Source of the DNA: Doryteuthis pealeii
Lineage: Eukaryota > Mollusca > Cephalopoda > Myopsida > Loliginidae
Length of the DNA: 64,000 nt
Direction of reading: 5' to 3'
Assembly: GCA_023376005.1 (NCBI GenBank)
Contig: CM042150.1
Location: forward strand, 72,963,578 to 73,027,577
This document shows, in pieces, positions 27,691 to 39,681 of this stretch (positions are counted from its first letter, which is position 1; each line of letters starts with the position of its first letter). A program made the position numbers and the translations under genes. The notes beneath the pieces were generated by a model, which saw nothing but the letters and a program-made list of their open reading frames with translations, was not told where the DNA came from and made no database searches.

Positions 27691-29615
27691 TTGCATAAAC
27701 ATATTTCAGTGTTACTTGCTTGAAATAGGGAAAGTTTTCAGCTTGTAATTATGCATCTTAGAAATTAAACAAAAATTGTTGATTATTATTCATATTGAAA
27801 AGTAATGGTGGTTAGATTATAAAATCTGACTGGATTACAAAGCTTGAGAAAAACGGATTGTACTTTTTGTTTTCCCTGTAAAGAAAACTCAGTTTTTAAG
27901 GAATCTAGAATTAAGATTTTTAATAAGGAAATTGAAGGAAATTAGTAAACATATTTTTTAATAAAGGATACAATAATTTGTTTTCAATGAAGTATAACAA
28001 TTATTCTATGACAATAATTGACCTTATTTTTATTTCTGTTAAAGTCATCAAATGCTGATTTCATGTTTATAATTTTTACTTAACATAAAGCAGCACTTTG
28101 AAATGAAAAAAAAAAAGTTAAATGATTTAAAGTAATTTGTATTCCATATTAGTCTACATTTTCTTTTTTAAACATTGGTAATAGAAAATTTGATGATAGC
28201 ATGCAGTACACAAACAGCTTGAATTAGTCAAGTAAGAGTTTATTCATGTCATTGAAAAAAAAGGTAAAATTAACTGATAGAAAAGAAATTTCAAAATCAA
28301 TAATGATGTTTTAATGATATAAATTAGAATTTCCTAAATATTTTTGTTGTCAAAGTTTTCTCAAGAAAAGTATAAAAAAGGACATACAATAGTTGGAAAG
28401 TATTTTTTATTCAATTCATATGAAGAAATATTAACAATACTTGTTCCATATTTTATTTAATACATTCACTTTGAATATGTTTAAGAACAATTATTCATTT
28501 GCCTATATTCAGACTTTACCAAATCATCATGAACACTGCTTATAGTTATTAATTTAATAAGTAAAATAATCTTTTGTAAATAAATGAAAATTAAAGTTTT
28601 GGAAACTAGAATAAAAAAATCATAATATACAAATGTCTGAAAAAAAAATACATCAATTTATTATCTTCAATACTATGCAAGAATTAAAAAAAAAAGCTTT
28701 TTCACAAATATAATTATCTATTTTATAAAAATATTATTTAAGTAATAAATGATTATTTATTATTTTCTAAAGGATTTGTTTGTCATACAATTGTTAATTT
28801 TTAATCTGAAAAAGAAAAGACACATGGGAAAACATTTATTTTCTTACCCAGATTTTATCAGAAAATATCCTAAGAAAACAATGCAATTAAAAAAAAAGCA
28901 AGAATCATAAACTCATTGGTTTATTTTATAATTATCAATGAATAATAAGAATAATTGTTCTTCAAGAACTTAAAAAAATATTTTAGAAGTATAGACACCC
29001 AAATTTTGTATATAGACAAGAAAAACAAGAAATAAAGTTATTACTTTTGGATATTATTTTATAATAAGGAAAAGCTAAAAGTCTCAAACGTTTATCTTTG
29101 ATTTGTGGATCTTTAATCTTTAAACTTTTCCTTTAGTTTAATCTCTTTAAATTTTTTTGTTAGGGTTTTGAATAAATATAAGAATTCCTCGGAGTCATAG
29201 AATATATAATACACTACAAGGTTCAATAAAAAGTTAGTGAAACTTAATACTTTTATTAAATGTTGCATATTCTGTTCTGTTTCAAAGAAATAAAAAGGTA
29301 TATAAAAAAAAGGAGAAAGAAAAATATATTTTTCTTATATCTCTTTTTATCTAACGTAAAATTGTAGTTTCAAAGAAAAATAGGGAAAATAGTAGAAAAA
29401 TGATCAGCAATGAATAAAATTAAGCAATGTAGTCTCAACTTTGGACAACATAATAACATATCTCAAGAGAGATGGTAAAGGTGCCATTAAATTGTGGCAT
29501 AAATACTAAGATCCCTTTGTATAGAATTTGTGTGTCAGGCAGAAAAATATTAAGTATAATAGAAACATAATCTGACTATAATAGTTTATAAGTTGTTTCT
29601 ATAGCAGATTATTAA
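27691..29615. other. AT-rich non-coding, nothing recognised
   Basis: Very A/T-rich with long A-runs; no exon, RNA or repeat family recognised. Confidence 0.55.
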
Positions 29616-29665
29616 TTTTATTTGACCTTTCAGTATAAAATTTTATTTGACCTTTGAGTATAAAA
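29616..29665. repeat. 25-bp tandem duplication
   Basis: TTTTATTTGACCTTTCAGTA plus TAAAA (29616-29640) is followed directly by a copy differing at one base (TTTGAG for TTTCAG; 29641-29665). A recent local duplication. Confidence 0.9.
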
Positions 29666-29703
29666 TAAGATGAAAAAAGGTATATGTTCACATTTTCCTT
29701 TTT

Positions 29704-30560
29704 ATTGGGTTGGTCATAAAGATTGTTTTGTTTTTGACATTAGATGTTTTTAATTTGAACTAAATTCATTCACAAAGATTGCTTTTCATTGGTATAGTTA
29801 TCATATCAGTGCATTCATTTCTTAATTTGTCAAAATTGGCATATTTCGTTATGATTCTAACAGTGAAAATGGAAGAAAGTAAACAATATTTTTAATATAT
29901 ACATTTTTTTTTTTAAGAAAGGTAAAAATGCAACTCAGATTTGAAAAAAATATTTGTGTTGTTTATAAAGAATATACTGCAAATGTTTGAATGTGTCAAA
30001 AGAGGTTTTCAAAAAATTATGCTGGAGATTTCTGATGGAACAAAGCTATAATCAAGTTGAAGTTGATAACAATCAAATCAACATTTAGGAATAATCAACA
30101 TTATATAACAACTTATTCAAATTAAGACTTGACAATTGTTTTCACTATTTTGGTTATGTTAACTGAATTGATGTGCATCACCCATATAAGATAACACATT
30201 GTAATGGGTGATGAAAAGTGGGTACATTATAACAATGTAAAATGCAGACTATTATAAAGCAGACCAAGTGGACAAATGCTAAAGCCAGTCTTCATCCAAA
30301 GAAGGTGATATTGTATATATGGTAGGAGTTTTCTTCAAAGAATTTATGCCAGAGAGCCAAACAGCAGGTTTAAACAACTACTGCTCCTCCCAATTAAACC
30401 AATAAAAGGCATCAATTGATGAAAAGAGTCCAAAATTAGTTAAAAGAAAGGGCATAATATTCTATAAAGAATAACCTAATATTTCTAGTGATCAGGCAAA
30501 AATTGTTATTACTTGGGAAGTTTTCACTCATCTGCTTATTCTACTTTCAGATTCTGCACT
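29704..30560 (+). mobile_element. Decayed mariner transposon, copy 1
   Basis: A mariner-type cut-and-paste transposon. The left end carries ATTGGGTTGGTCATAAAG (29704), typical of mariner terminal repeats. The frame opens at ATG 29869 (MEESKQYF), then FKKGKNATQI-like and KKICVVYK-like residues in shifted frames (29910-29990), RGFQKIM (30003), EVDNNQI (30061), LGYVN (about 30153), MGDEKWVHYNNVK (about 30204, including one acidic residue of the catalytic triad), AKASLHPKKV and, near the 3' side, IRQKLLLLGKF. The usual order of the helix-turn-helix and catalytic domains is kept, but there are many stops and frameshifts. The catalytic HDNARPH-type motif is not readable. It ends abruptly where repeat R3 begins; no right terminal repeat was found. 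Confidence 0.85.
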
Positions 30561-30820
30561 GTTGGTGGGGCCTACATTGCACCCCTCCCGCAGAGGGGTA
30601 AGACCTTATAATCTGTGTCCTAGGTATGACACTAAACTTCATCCAATGGTGAGGCTCCAGTTCTGGAGCTTTAGGGAGTCACTCCTTTGCCATTACCCCC
30701 ACATCCACTTTGACCTGGAGTGATGGTAGTACCTGTTAGTCCTATTTATTGTTTGAGAGCAGACCTTCCGCTGTGTCAGTGGAAACGGAAAAAAGGTCTC
30801 TAGAGTTAATGTAAGTAAGT
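30548..30820 (+). mobile_element. Retroposon-like dispersed repeat R3 with GTAA tail
   Basis: A GC-richer unit (GGTGGGGCCTACATTGCACC ... GAGAGCAGACCTTCCGCTGT ... AAAGGTCTCTAGAG) ends in a GTAAGTAAGTAAAGTAAAG tail at about 30811-30829. A truncated reverse-strand copy lies at 22113-22215. The tail of short tandem repeats suggests a LINE- or SINE-type 3' end. No polymerase III boxes or protein motif were recognised. Confidence 0.6.
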
Positions 30821-30824
30821 AAAG

Positions 30825-31043
30825 TAAAGTCGTCGGGGCGGCCTAAAGTCAGTATCAGCCATGCAGCGAGGGAGTCTATCCCCTTTTCACTAGCGCTAGA
30901 CCAAGGAGATTATTTTAGCATCTGAGGTGGAGCGCCACACTTACCATCAGCTCCTTACTTTACCGCACAGGTCCTTGTGCTACACATACACTGAGTTGGC
31001 GAGGGCCGCTATCGAACTAGGAACCTTGTGGTTTCTAGCCGAA
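30825..31043 (-). mobile_element. tRNA-derived SINE family S1, copy A
   Basis: Nearly full-length body on the minus strand, with its (TTTAC)n tail at the left. Shared with copies B and C: GGGAGTCTATCCCCTTTTCA, CTAGACCAAGGAGATTATTT, TCTGAGGTGGAGCGCCACAC, ATCAGCTCCTTACTTTACCG and GAACCTTGTGGTTTCTAGCC. The tRNA-like head is truncated just before the A box, and the B box is mutated (CTATCGAAC), so this copy should not drive its own transcription. Confidence 0.85.
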
Positions 31044-31061
31044 ACAAAAAAAATAGAAAGG

Positions 31062-31440
31062 TGTCACAAAAAGTGTGTAGGAAGAGGCGTGACCATGAAA
31101 AGTGCATAGGCATTCTGTTTTGAAGAATTGTGACTATGAAAAGTGTGTAGGTGTTCTAACTGGATGAAGTGTGACCACGTGAAGTTGTGTGGGTGTCCAG
31201 AACGCTATATAACCACTTCAAATGTTGATTGAGACAGAGTCTGACAGAAAGTTCAGCAAAAGATAACACTTGTTGATCTCTGCATATGCAATCCTAACCT
31301 CTTTGACTCTCTCTTAATCTCCACATTCATCGCAATTCAGAGAATAAACTATAATTTTATAAAAGTGTTTATCATCTTTTATCAAGTCCAGCTGCAGTAT
31401 ACAACTTGATATGAAGAACTTAAGAAGCAGTATACAACAC
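31062..31440 (+). mobile_element. LTR-like segment (possible solo LTR) with promoter and poly-A signals
   Basis: A higher-complexity segment that starts TGTC and contains a TATATAA box at 31206-31212, with AATAAA at 31343-31348 about 130 bases downstream, the arrangement seen inside retroelement LTRs. Upstream of the TATA box are three imperfect copies of a roughly 42-base unit (TGTGACCATGAAAAGTGTGT-like; about 31088-31200), as in LTR enhancers. GCAGTATACAAC occurs twice at the right (about 31391 and 31427). No matching second LTR, primer-binding site or gag/pol frame is visible, so a solo LTR is inferred. It could instead be a small promoter-bearing fragment of another kind. Confidence 0.4.
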
Positions 31441-31984
31441 TATGAGTTAAATAGATCTGTTTGAGATAATGAAATGTTTGTAAAGATATATTTTTGTACT
31501 TTATATAATTGGAGACCATAATTGTTAAACTGCAGAGAATAACCCCATAAGTGTTGATATGTCATAAAAACCAACCATTTTCAGATTACCATTTATTCTA
31601 GTTTTTATAGAATTCTTTTAATAAAATGTTTAATTACTTGGAAGATTGCAAGTCCCCTAGAGCAGTTTTTTGGTGAGAAAGGTAAAAAAAAAATGTTAGG
31701 AGGATGGAATTATATAGTTGCCTGAAAAATGATCTAAAGATAGTGGAATAAAATGGTAATATTTTGTTTAATAAAGTTAATGGATAAAAATCTTTTAAAT
31801 TCTCTTATTTTTATTTAATAAATTGAACAAACTTTTTTACCAATAAGGTAGATATGAAAATATATAATTGATTTCAATGTTATGTCTTATTATTATTTTG
31901 TACAAAATATAATTATTTATTCTTGAATTCTTTCCTCCTATACAAGGAGTATTCCAATAAAAAAACAAAAAAAAACAGAAATGA
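31441..31984. other. AT-rich non-coding, nothing recognised
   Basis: No supported feature. Confidence 0.55.
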
Positions 31985-32540
31985 ATTATCCTTATTGTAA
32001 TTCACCAAATGTTTTTTTGTTTGTTTGTTTGTTATTGCATAACACAAGAACAATTAGAGATGTGGCCACTAATTTCTTGTGGTTTCTAAAAAAAGTAAAG
32101 TCGGCCTAATGTCGGTATCAGCCAGGCAGCAAGGGAGTCTATCCCCTTTTCACTAGCGCTAGAGCAAGGAGATTATTTTAGTGTCTGAGGTGGAGCGCTA
32201 CACCTACCATCAGCTTCTCACTTTACTGCACAGATTCCTGTGCTACTCATACGCTTAATTGGCGAGGGCTGGTATTGAACTTGGAACCTAGTGATTCCTA
32301 GACTGACATTCTACTGACTGAGAAGAGCATATTTTTAGCTTACTAGTTTTTGAAAATTCCAAAACATTTTATTGAGAAATTTGATTTTCAATGTAATTAT
32401 AATGCTTTAAGACTTGGGCCCTTACTTTATGTCTATCAGGTTTGCTAAATCAACTCTTTTTGTTTAACTGTATAAAGTAAGCATCTACTAGAAAATGTTT
32501 TAACCTGAAACCAAAGTTATGATTATTTTGGTCACCAGAA
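31985..32540 (+). repeat. Unnamed dispersed repeat R5, copy 2, split by a SINE
   Basis: Left part 31985-32090 and right part about 32323-32540 align in order with the uninterrupted copy at 27490-27690. The intervening bases are SINE S1 copy B. This shows that R5 is older than the SINE insertion. Confidence 0.6.
32094..32322 (-). mobile_element. tRNA-derived SINE family S1, copy B
   Basis: Minus-strand SINE with A/TTTAC-type tail at the left. It keeps the B box region (GGTATTGAAC on the plus strand) but stops within the A box (ACTGACTGAG at the right end). The body differs from copy A by scattered point changes. It is inserted inside repeat R5. Confidence 0.85.
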
Positions 32541-34689
32541 AATCAACACCAAATGTTTATATTTGTAGTATGAGCAATAATCATGAGGGGACCATAAATG
32601 TTAACCACTTGACAATGTTTATTAACTTATAAGTCATTACACAAACATAGTTTGCTGTTACTTCCTTAAAATCTCACCCAACATGGTAGGTTTTGAACAT
32701 ACATTAAAATTCAGATGATATACTTTTAGTGATCTATCTGAATTTGTCTATTTGATTGATAAAAGAGCTTAACATCAATAAACTCAAATATCTTGTCTTT
32801 CTGACAAAAAATTAAACTTAACTATTAATGATAAAAATGCTTAGAAATAATTATTACTAATACTGAAGTATTCATTTTTGCTAAGTATTTTACAATCTTT
32901 GTTTTCAATCAAAAATTTACACCAAACTGTTATAAATAATAAAATAAAAAATAAATCTAGATAACAAAAGAAATTTATCAATTATATTTTTATCTCATGA
33001 AGTTTTGCACAGAAATATCTTTTCATTTAAGTGAGTGAAACTTTAGAGATTTATCAATTTAAACATTGATAAATCTAACTGGTTATGTTTAATTAAGTGT
33101 AAATAACTATTTTAAATAATTCATTAATTTTTTTTTAAGTTAAGAAATTTTGTATGATTTGTTATATCTTGTAAGCAGCATAGATTCTTGTTGATTATCA
33201 TTTATTATTAGGGATTCCTCCCAATAAATTTCCTCTTTTCTGGATGAGGAACAAATGCAGATAAATTTATTGATTTTTATTCTGAGGTGAACAAACCTGA
33301 AACCTTGACAAATTTAACTGTATTTTTACTTTCTTCCTCCAAATAAATTTCACATGATAAAACTTGCTAATGCATCTTATCTGTATTTGAAATTGCTTAA
33401 ATTTCTTTTTTAATTTCTTTTTTTAAGAGAAAATGCATTCTATTATGAATTAAATAGGCAATTTTATGGATATTTCTTTAGCATTTGTCTTGGAGTAAAC
33501 TCTACAGGCCAATCCTTTACCATAACTAATATTAATCTATTTAGATCTAAAGTATCTTTCAATTTAAACATAAATTGTTAACAAAAAATGATATGTGAAG
33601 CACTTAGTATGTTGCAAGTTTTTATTATTCACATTGATTTTTGTATACTTTATTATTTTTTTTCTTAAAGTGCAATTAAACTTCTTTCAATTACAATTCC
33701 CCATCTGATTCTCACCAATAAGGATCTTAATTGAAGTAGATGAAGCCATCTTAATTAATGGCCAATATTTTATCATTCCCATCTATTTTTTTCTCTTTTA
33801 GTCTAAGCCATTTTATATTTTTTTCATATATAAATTTATAGGTTAAGAAAACAATTAATTTCTCATTGATATTATGAATGCAATTTGATCCCAATCTTAC
33901 AAAGCTTTAACTTTTTCAACTTGTAAGCTTGATATTTTTGATAGAGTGCTATTTTACTCTATATTGTAAGCTTGTTATTTTAACTTCAGTGAAATCACAT
34001 CAGACACTTAATAAAAGGCTTGATATAGTAACTTTTTATAGCCTTCCTTTTAATGTAATTATGATATAGATTTAAACAAGGATGTCATTGCCATTGAAGT
34101 AGAGCATGATTTTTTGTGATTTTAAGGAAGTTGAAAAAGTTAACTAATTTCTATTAACTCTTTCTAAATAGCTGTAAACTAATATTTTACAAGATGAGGC
34201 TTAGCTTATTTTTGTTGTTGATTTTAGAAAATTCAAGGTTTAATTCTTATATGTTTAGAACTGTATCAAAAAAATAAATCTTTCTCATCAGAAGAGCCAA
34301 CCTGAAAATGTTCGTACTTGATGGTGTCTGAACACTCACTCCCTTTATCCTATTTGAAGTCAGAACAGAAAGTATATATTTAATTTGACAAAATAAGCTT
34401 AATCTGACTCAGAACCATCATAATAGGATATCCACTCAGACCTGTCCTAATTGGCTTGTAAAATCAACTTGCTAACACTCTACAATAAGTGTAGAAGGTC
34501 AATCAAAATTGATTCACATCAATCTTAAACATTTTTCTCCCAAATGGTTTGATTTTTATTGTTCTGAATAAATAAACTTATTTTCATAAACATGCCAGTG
34601 TTGCTACAATTTGTAATGAACAGTATATCTTTATTGTAATTAATTAATTCATTCACAAATTATTAAAACTACTTCCTTAATGGTCTCCT
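32541..34689. other. AT-rich non-coding, nothing recognised
   Basis: No exon or repeat family supported. Confidence 0.55.
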
Positions 34690-35040
34690 AGTGACCAGTA
34701 AATTTGATATCAAATCACATTCTATTAATAGAATTCATATCTATAATAAATTACAAATGAATAAATAAGGGGAAGTAATCAATATTTAACATTTAATAAT
34801 AATCTCCCTTGAGAAATGATTGGTCATGTTGCAAATTTGATTGAAAATTGCTTAATTCTTTAAGTTGGAACACACTTTAACACTATTGCAGTAATAAAAA
34901 ATCCTTACAATTTTGGGAAAACTTGTATTATGGTAACAAACATACAAAAATTGGATTATTATAATATGGATTCTGTGATTTTGAATTTTAAAAGATTTTG
35001 TGAACCTATATTTACACTGGAATCAGGTTTTATGAAAATT
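34690..35040 (+). repeat. Unnamed dispersed repeat R6, copy 1
   Basis: Aligns in the same orientation with 57625-57950: TAGAATTCATAT/TAGAATTTATAT, GATGAATAGATAAG-like, ATCTCCCTTGAGAAAT, AAGTTGGA, TTTTAACAC and AACATACAAAAATT...ATTATAATAT(G/A)GAT, in the same order. No coding content; class unknown. Confidence 0.6.
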
Positions 35041-35595
35041 ACTTTTATAGTACAGAAGTTCTTTAATGTGAATCCTGTTTGCAGTAATTTACTTTAAATA
35101 CTATTAGTGAAATAATGCTATGTAATATGGGTAATTAATGAGAGTTACACTAGCATGGAAGAATTTTAGATGCAAGCCAAAGCAATGCAAATCAATATTT
35201 TACCTCTATTCATAAAAACCAATCAGTAAATATGGATCTGCTACCAGTAACTTTTGATAAAGTTGCGAGAAAATAAGATTTAGGTGTAGACAATATGCTG
35301 ATGGCAATACGGTCTCAGCATGTTGAAATTCGGGGAATTTAAATTCAGTATAAAGGTAAATAATTGTTATCAAGTGATGTTAGGTAAAAATCAATTATAG
35401 TGTGAAGATTAGTTTTACAGTAATAAGATTAAATTACTTTTTGTTCATATTTTAATTTATTTAGATATCTTTAGTATATTTGATCATATGGAACTTATTT
35501 AAACAGATCTTCTATTAATAATAATTAGCAAAGAATGAAAAAAATATTTTTTATTCAGTTCTTTCAGTTTTTGAATTTTAATTTCTCATTTACAG
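35041..35595. other. AT-rich non-coding, nothing recognised
   Basis: No supported feature. Confidence 0.55.
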
Positions 35596-35640
35596 ATGTG
35601 TGTGTGTGTGTGTTTGTGTTTGTGTTTGTGTGTGTGTGTA
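35596..35640. repeat. (TG)n microsatellite with TTTG interruptions
   Basis: TG dinucleotides interrupted three times by TTTG, about 45 bases. Confidence 0.95.
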
Positions 35641-35686
35641 TAATCCCAGTAGGATTTGTTGAAACTTATATTATTCAGTAAATTTA

Positions 35687-35905
35687 TCTGCCGTCTATTC
35701 TGTGAGAAATTTCATTTTATAAAATTTGAATTATTTAGAATGAAAAACAACTTAAATTGATAAACTTATTTTGATCATAAAATTATTTTTTTAAAAATCT
35801 GCTGATTACTCTGTGAGAAATGTTATTTTATGAAAATTGAATTATTTAAAATTCAAACAAATTAGCAAACTTATTTTGAAAATAAAAATTCTGTATAAAA
35901 ATTTC
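35687..35905. repeat. Tandem duplication, 111-bp period
   Basis: TCTGCCGTCTATTCTGTGAG (35687) recurs as TCTGCTGATTACTCTGTGAG at 35798. The match continues through AAAT..TATTTTAT.AAA, TTGAATTATTTA.AAT and AAACTTATTTTGA. The copies have diverged substantially, so this is an old direct duplication. Confidence 0.8.
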
Positions 35906-36619
35906 AATTATAAAATAAAAAAATCTACTATTATAAAAACCTCTTCAATTGGAAGAAGAAATTATTTGAATGAAGGGAAAAAGAAATAATGAAACTGAAA
36001 ATCTTGGAAATGTCCTATCTTTATTATTTTTTCTTTAATAAACTTTCAGATGATAAAATAATTTGATAAAAAAATGTGATTCATTGAAAAGAATATGTCC
36101 ATATTCTTTTAAATTTAAAAAAAAATGAATGCAATGTAGAAATTAGAATCTATCTTATTACATGTTTGTAAGTATTCTTATAGCTTATTGTAGTGATGTC
36201 TTATTGATGTATTTTTAATTTATTTGTATAAAGTCAGCAAAAATTCTTTTTTTGACTTCTCTCATGTTAATAGATTGAGGAGTATGGTTGCATTTTAAAT
36301 ATTAAAATTTAATACTTTTAATTAAAAAAAAATGTATATATAGGACTTGTGTGAAAATTTTAGACAATGATATTATATAACATCATAACAATGGTTCAGC
36401 AAATGGGTGTACTTTAAATTTAAATTAACCCAACAATATATATACTTATGTTAGTAGTACTTAGATATATGTATATTTGTGTCTTTTAATATACATGTTT
36501 TGTATTGAGAACTCTTTTTTACTAACTTGGTATTAATATATTCAATTACTTATAGCTTAATGATCATTCAAGTATGAAATTGTCAGTTAACAATCCAACT
36601 ATTTGTTTTTAAACTTGTC

Positions 36620-36625
<6 letters not shown>
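35906..36625. other. AT-rich non-coding, nothing recognised
   Basis: No supported feature. Confidence 0.55.

Positions 36626-36679
<54 letters not shown>
36626..36679. repeat. (TA)n microsatellite
   Basis: About 53 bases of pure TA. Confidence 0.95.
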
Positions 36680-36681
<2 letters not shown>

Positions 36682-37936
36682 TTCATCTATTCTTCACAGA
36701 ATAGTGACCAATATGTATTAGTTTGATTCAGATACAATTGTATTCAACAGAAATGGATATTTTACATGTGTTCATTTATTTGCTTATTACAAACTACTAC
36801 CATGGATCCTGGACCTGAGCTTTTAGAATTTATAAAAAGTTGAGCCCAAAACATAGTCAAATTCTGCTCCAGAGCAGAGGTATTTTGTTTAAAACTATTC
36901 CATCATTTCATTAAAAGAAACGCTGTGAATGATCATTATATTTGGCCTTTTATGTTCTTCTCCCTGTACTCAAAATATTATGTTTACAGTGTGTATAATG
37001 AAATAATGCTCAGCTCAAAATATTGGACTTGCAAGTTCAAAGAATTAACATTTTTCTATATCAATGCAAAATACTGGGTAAGAAATTCAAACCAAAATTA
37101 TGAAGGAAAATGTAATCTTTAATTTTAAATTTCTTTGATTGTAAAGATAACAATAACATCTGATGAATGGGTCATTTTAGGTATAAAATCATTTTTCAAC
37201 TGGGTAAATATAGCAATTAAGAAGCAAAAATGTTGATCTTCCATGAAAAATATTTGGAGAAAAAAAAGTTAAAAAAAAAAAAATCTCTGGAAATGATATT
37301 TTTATCAATAAGTGTATCAGTTATAATGTATCTTTCCTGTTTATATCAAGGAATTCTGTTTATTTCCAAGGAATAGGTTACTATGTTTACAAAGTTCATA
37401 TCTAATATTTAGTGTAAGAAAATTGAAAAAAAAATTCAGAGTTTATTTAATTTATTTCAAACTGTATTCCTTATGTAAAATGTGAGAAATTTTAACTGAA
37501 AAGCAAAATTATAAAGTGACAAATAAAAAAATGAATTCCTAAAAATGAATACTTCTACCAATATTATAGTTGTTTATTGTTTTTGTAATTGAATAAAATG
37601 TTTGATAAACATAATTTAAAAATGGGTTTATCTTCAGCTGTGGGAACAAATTTGTTACCTGAAAAAGAAGTATCTTTCAAATGAAATACTCTTTGACAAC
37701 AAAAAATGTTTCAAAACACAACACCATTTTTCTTTTTGATAAAAAATGAATATTCAAAGCTACAAAAACACACCAGTTAACATCAACAATAAAATTGCAC
37801 TTCTATATTTAGAAAATAATTTCTCAAGATTTTGTTCAAATTATATCTTCATAAGCAAAAGAAAAGTCTGATAACACATTATATAGCATTACAAAGCATA
37901 AACATGGATATATTCATGAATAAATACACATGCATG
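36680..37936. other. AT-rich non-coding, nothing recognised
   Basis: Moderately complex at 36800-37100, but with no splice-bounded frame or recognised motif. Confidence 0.5.
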
Positions 37937-37983
37937 CACGCACACACACACACTGACATACATTGACACACACACACACACAC
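37937..37983. repeat. (CA)n compound microsatellite
   Basis: CA dinucleotides in two blocks separated by TGACATACATTGA. Confidence 0.9.
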
Positions 37984-38235
37984 AAATCAATACTTGGATT
38001 ATAAACACAATATTGAACTTGCACTAAATTAAACGACAGACCATTACAAAACATTTATATAATGGCAAAATAATGTTTAATGAATAAAAATTATAAAAAA
38101 AACACAAAAACAAGGCATATGAAAAAGTGATAAAATGTTTCAGTGTTTTACTGAAAATAGTTTCTAAATAAAAAAAAAACCTGTACCTAGAATTAGTTTT
38201 AATTGTTCAGTATTAGGCCTTTCAAAAAGACATGA

Positions 38236-38430
38236 TTAAATAAAGATACATGTCTTTTGATCATAGGCATCCCTGCTGCTTTTCAGGGGGCGCAAAAGGA
38301 TATATGAGGAATATATCTTATTGGCAACCCTCTGTTTACACTCCACCTGTAGATAAGTTGTAGTTATAGTGTGAATACAACCTACTGATTGACCCCTTGC
38401 TCTTTCTCTGTAAAGAGTCTTTATCATGAA
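38236..38430 (-). other. GC-richer island with minus-strand open frame, unidentified
   Basis: A 63-codon minus-strand frame (38236-38427) contains VANKIYSSYILLRPLKSSRD, preceded by an acceptor-like ATCTACAG about 90 bases into the frame. The segment stands out from its surroundings by complexity. Either a small exon of the minus-strand gene suggested at 41216, or a fragment of an unlisted repeat, would fit. No good downstream donor was found and I do not recognise the protein, so no gene is called. Confidence 0.3.
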
Positions 38431-39616
38431 TTGGGGTGCAAATGACTAATTCCTCCCATCAATTCCTATGCCTTTCATGAATGATAATATCAGTGAATTT
38501 TTTCCATTTATTGGGAAAAATAATGGTAAGAGACAGTTTTATTCATTTTTTTGTTTACAGCAGAGTTGAAAAAATAATAGTAGATCTTAAAATAGATGCA
38601 TCAACACGCGCGCGCACACACACACACACACTCTTTATCATACACACACACATGCACATAACTATAAAACAGATTGATGACAAATCAGAGAAATGGAGAA
38701 TTTAGCAGGGAAATCTCTTAATGGAAGATTTAATAACAGGTTTTAAGATATTGAAAATATTTACAATATTGATGAGGAGAATTAAAAACTCTTTATGATT
38801 CTTGTCTTAAAATTGATTTTACCAAAAAAGTTAATTTTCTAGATATAATTTCAATTTTCGTTTATTTCAACTGCTAGATTTACTTGCAATTAAATACAAT
38901 AAAATTTATATATAATGCATTTATTATAATTCAAATGTAGTGATGATAGAAATAAGAAAAAAACTTACAATTTAGCTTAACATTATTCTAAAATATAAAA
39001 TCTGAGGGATTATTTCATTATTTCACTAAACATTTTATTTACTAGAATTGAGTATTTGCAAGAGTTAACCTCAAGAATAAATGTTTTATTAAAAGATCAT
39101 TTCAAATTTAAAAATTTTTTTTTTACTTTGTTTCACTTTTTATATTAAATGAAATTACTAAATCTTAGAAATATATTAAATAGAAATATAATTTGTCATC
39201 AAATAGTAAATCCTGGTTAAAAATCTTGAAATATTTGCTATATGAAGTGAAAATTAGATTTATGGATGAAAGAACATACAAGAACAGACAGGAGAAATGA
39301 CTTCCACATTGAATGTATTAAATAATGAATATGAAATCACAATATGAAGGAGATGATTAACAAAAACCAAAGAAAGGAAGATGAATATGTTTCTTACTGT
39401 ATCTTATTAATGATTCTGCCCTAAAACTAATACAGTACAATTCTAATGTAATGTTTTCTTTCTTTCTTGTAACAAATTCATAATGGTACAGGAAAAGTTA
39501 GAGCAAAATGAAATATTCAAAGTCTAATGAAATTAACAAAAAATAATATTGCACATTAAATACTGAGTATGCTTAGGGGATCATAAATACTTGATATATT
39601 TTAAATCATATTTCCA

Positions 39617-39618
<2 letters not shown>
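38431..39618. other. AT-rich non-coding with a (CG)(CA)n tract at 38604-38655
   Basis: ACGCGCGCGCACACACACAC near 38604-38630 is a short CG/CA alternating run, a pattern that favours Z-DNA. Nothing else was recognised. Confidence 0.6.

Positions 39619-39676
<58 letters not shown>
39619..39676. repeat. (AT)n microsatellite
   Basis: About 58 bases of pure AT. Confidence 0.95.
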
Positions 39677-39681
<5 letters not shown>

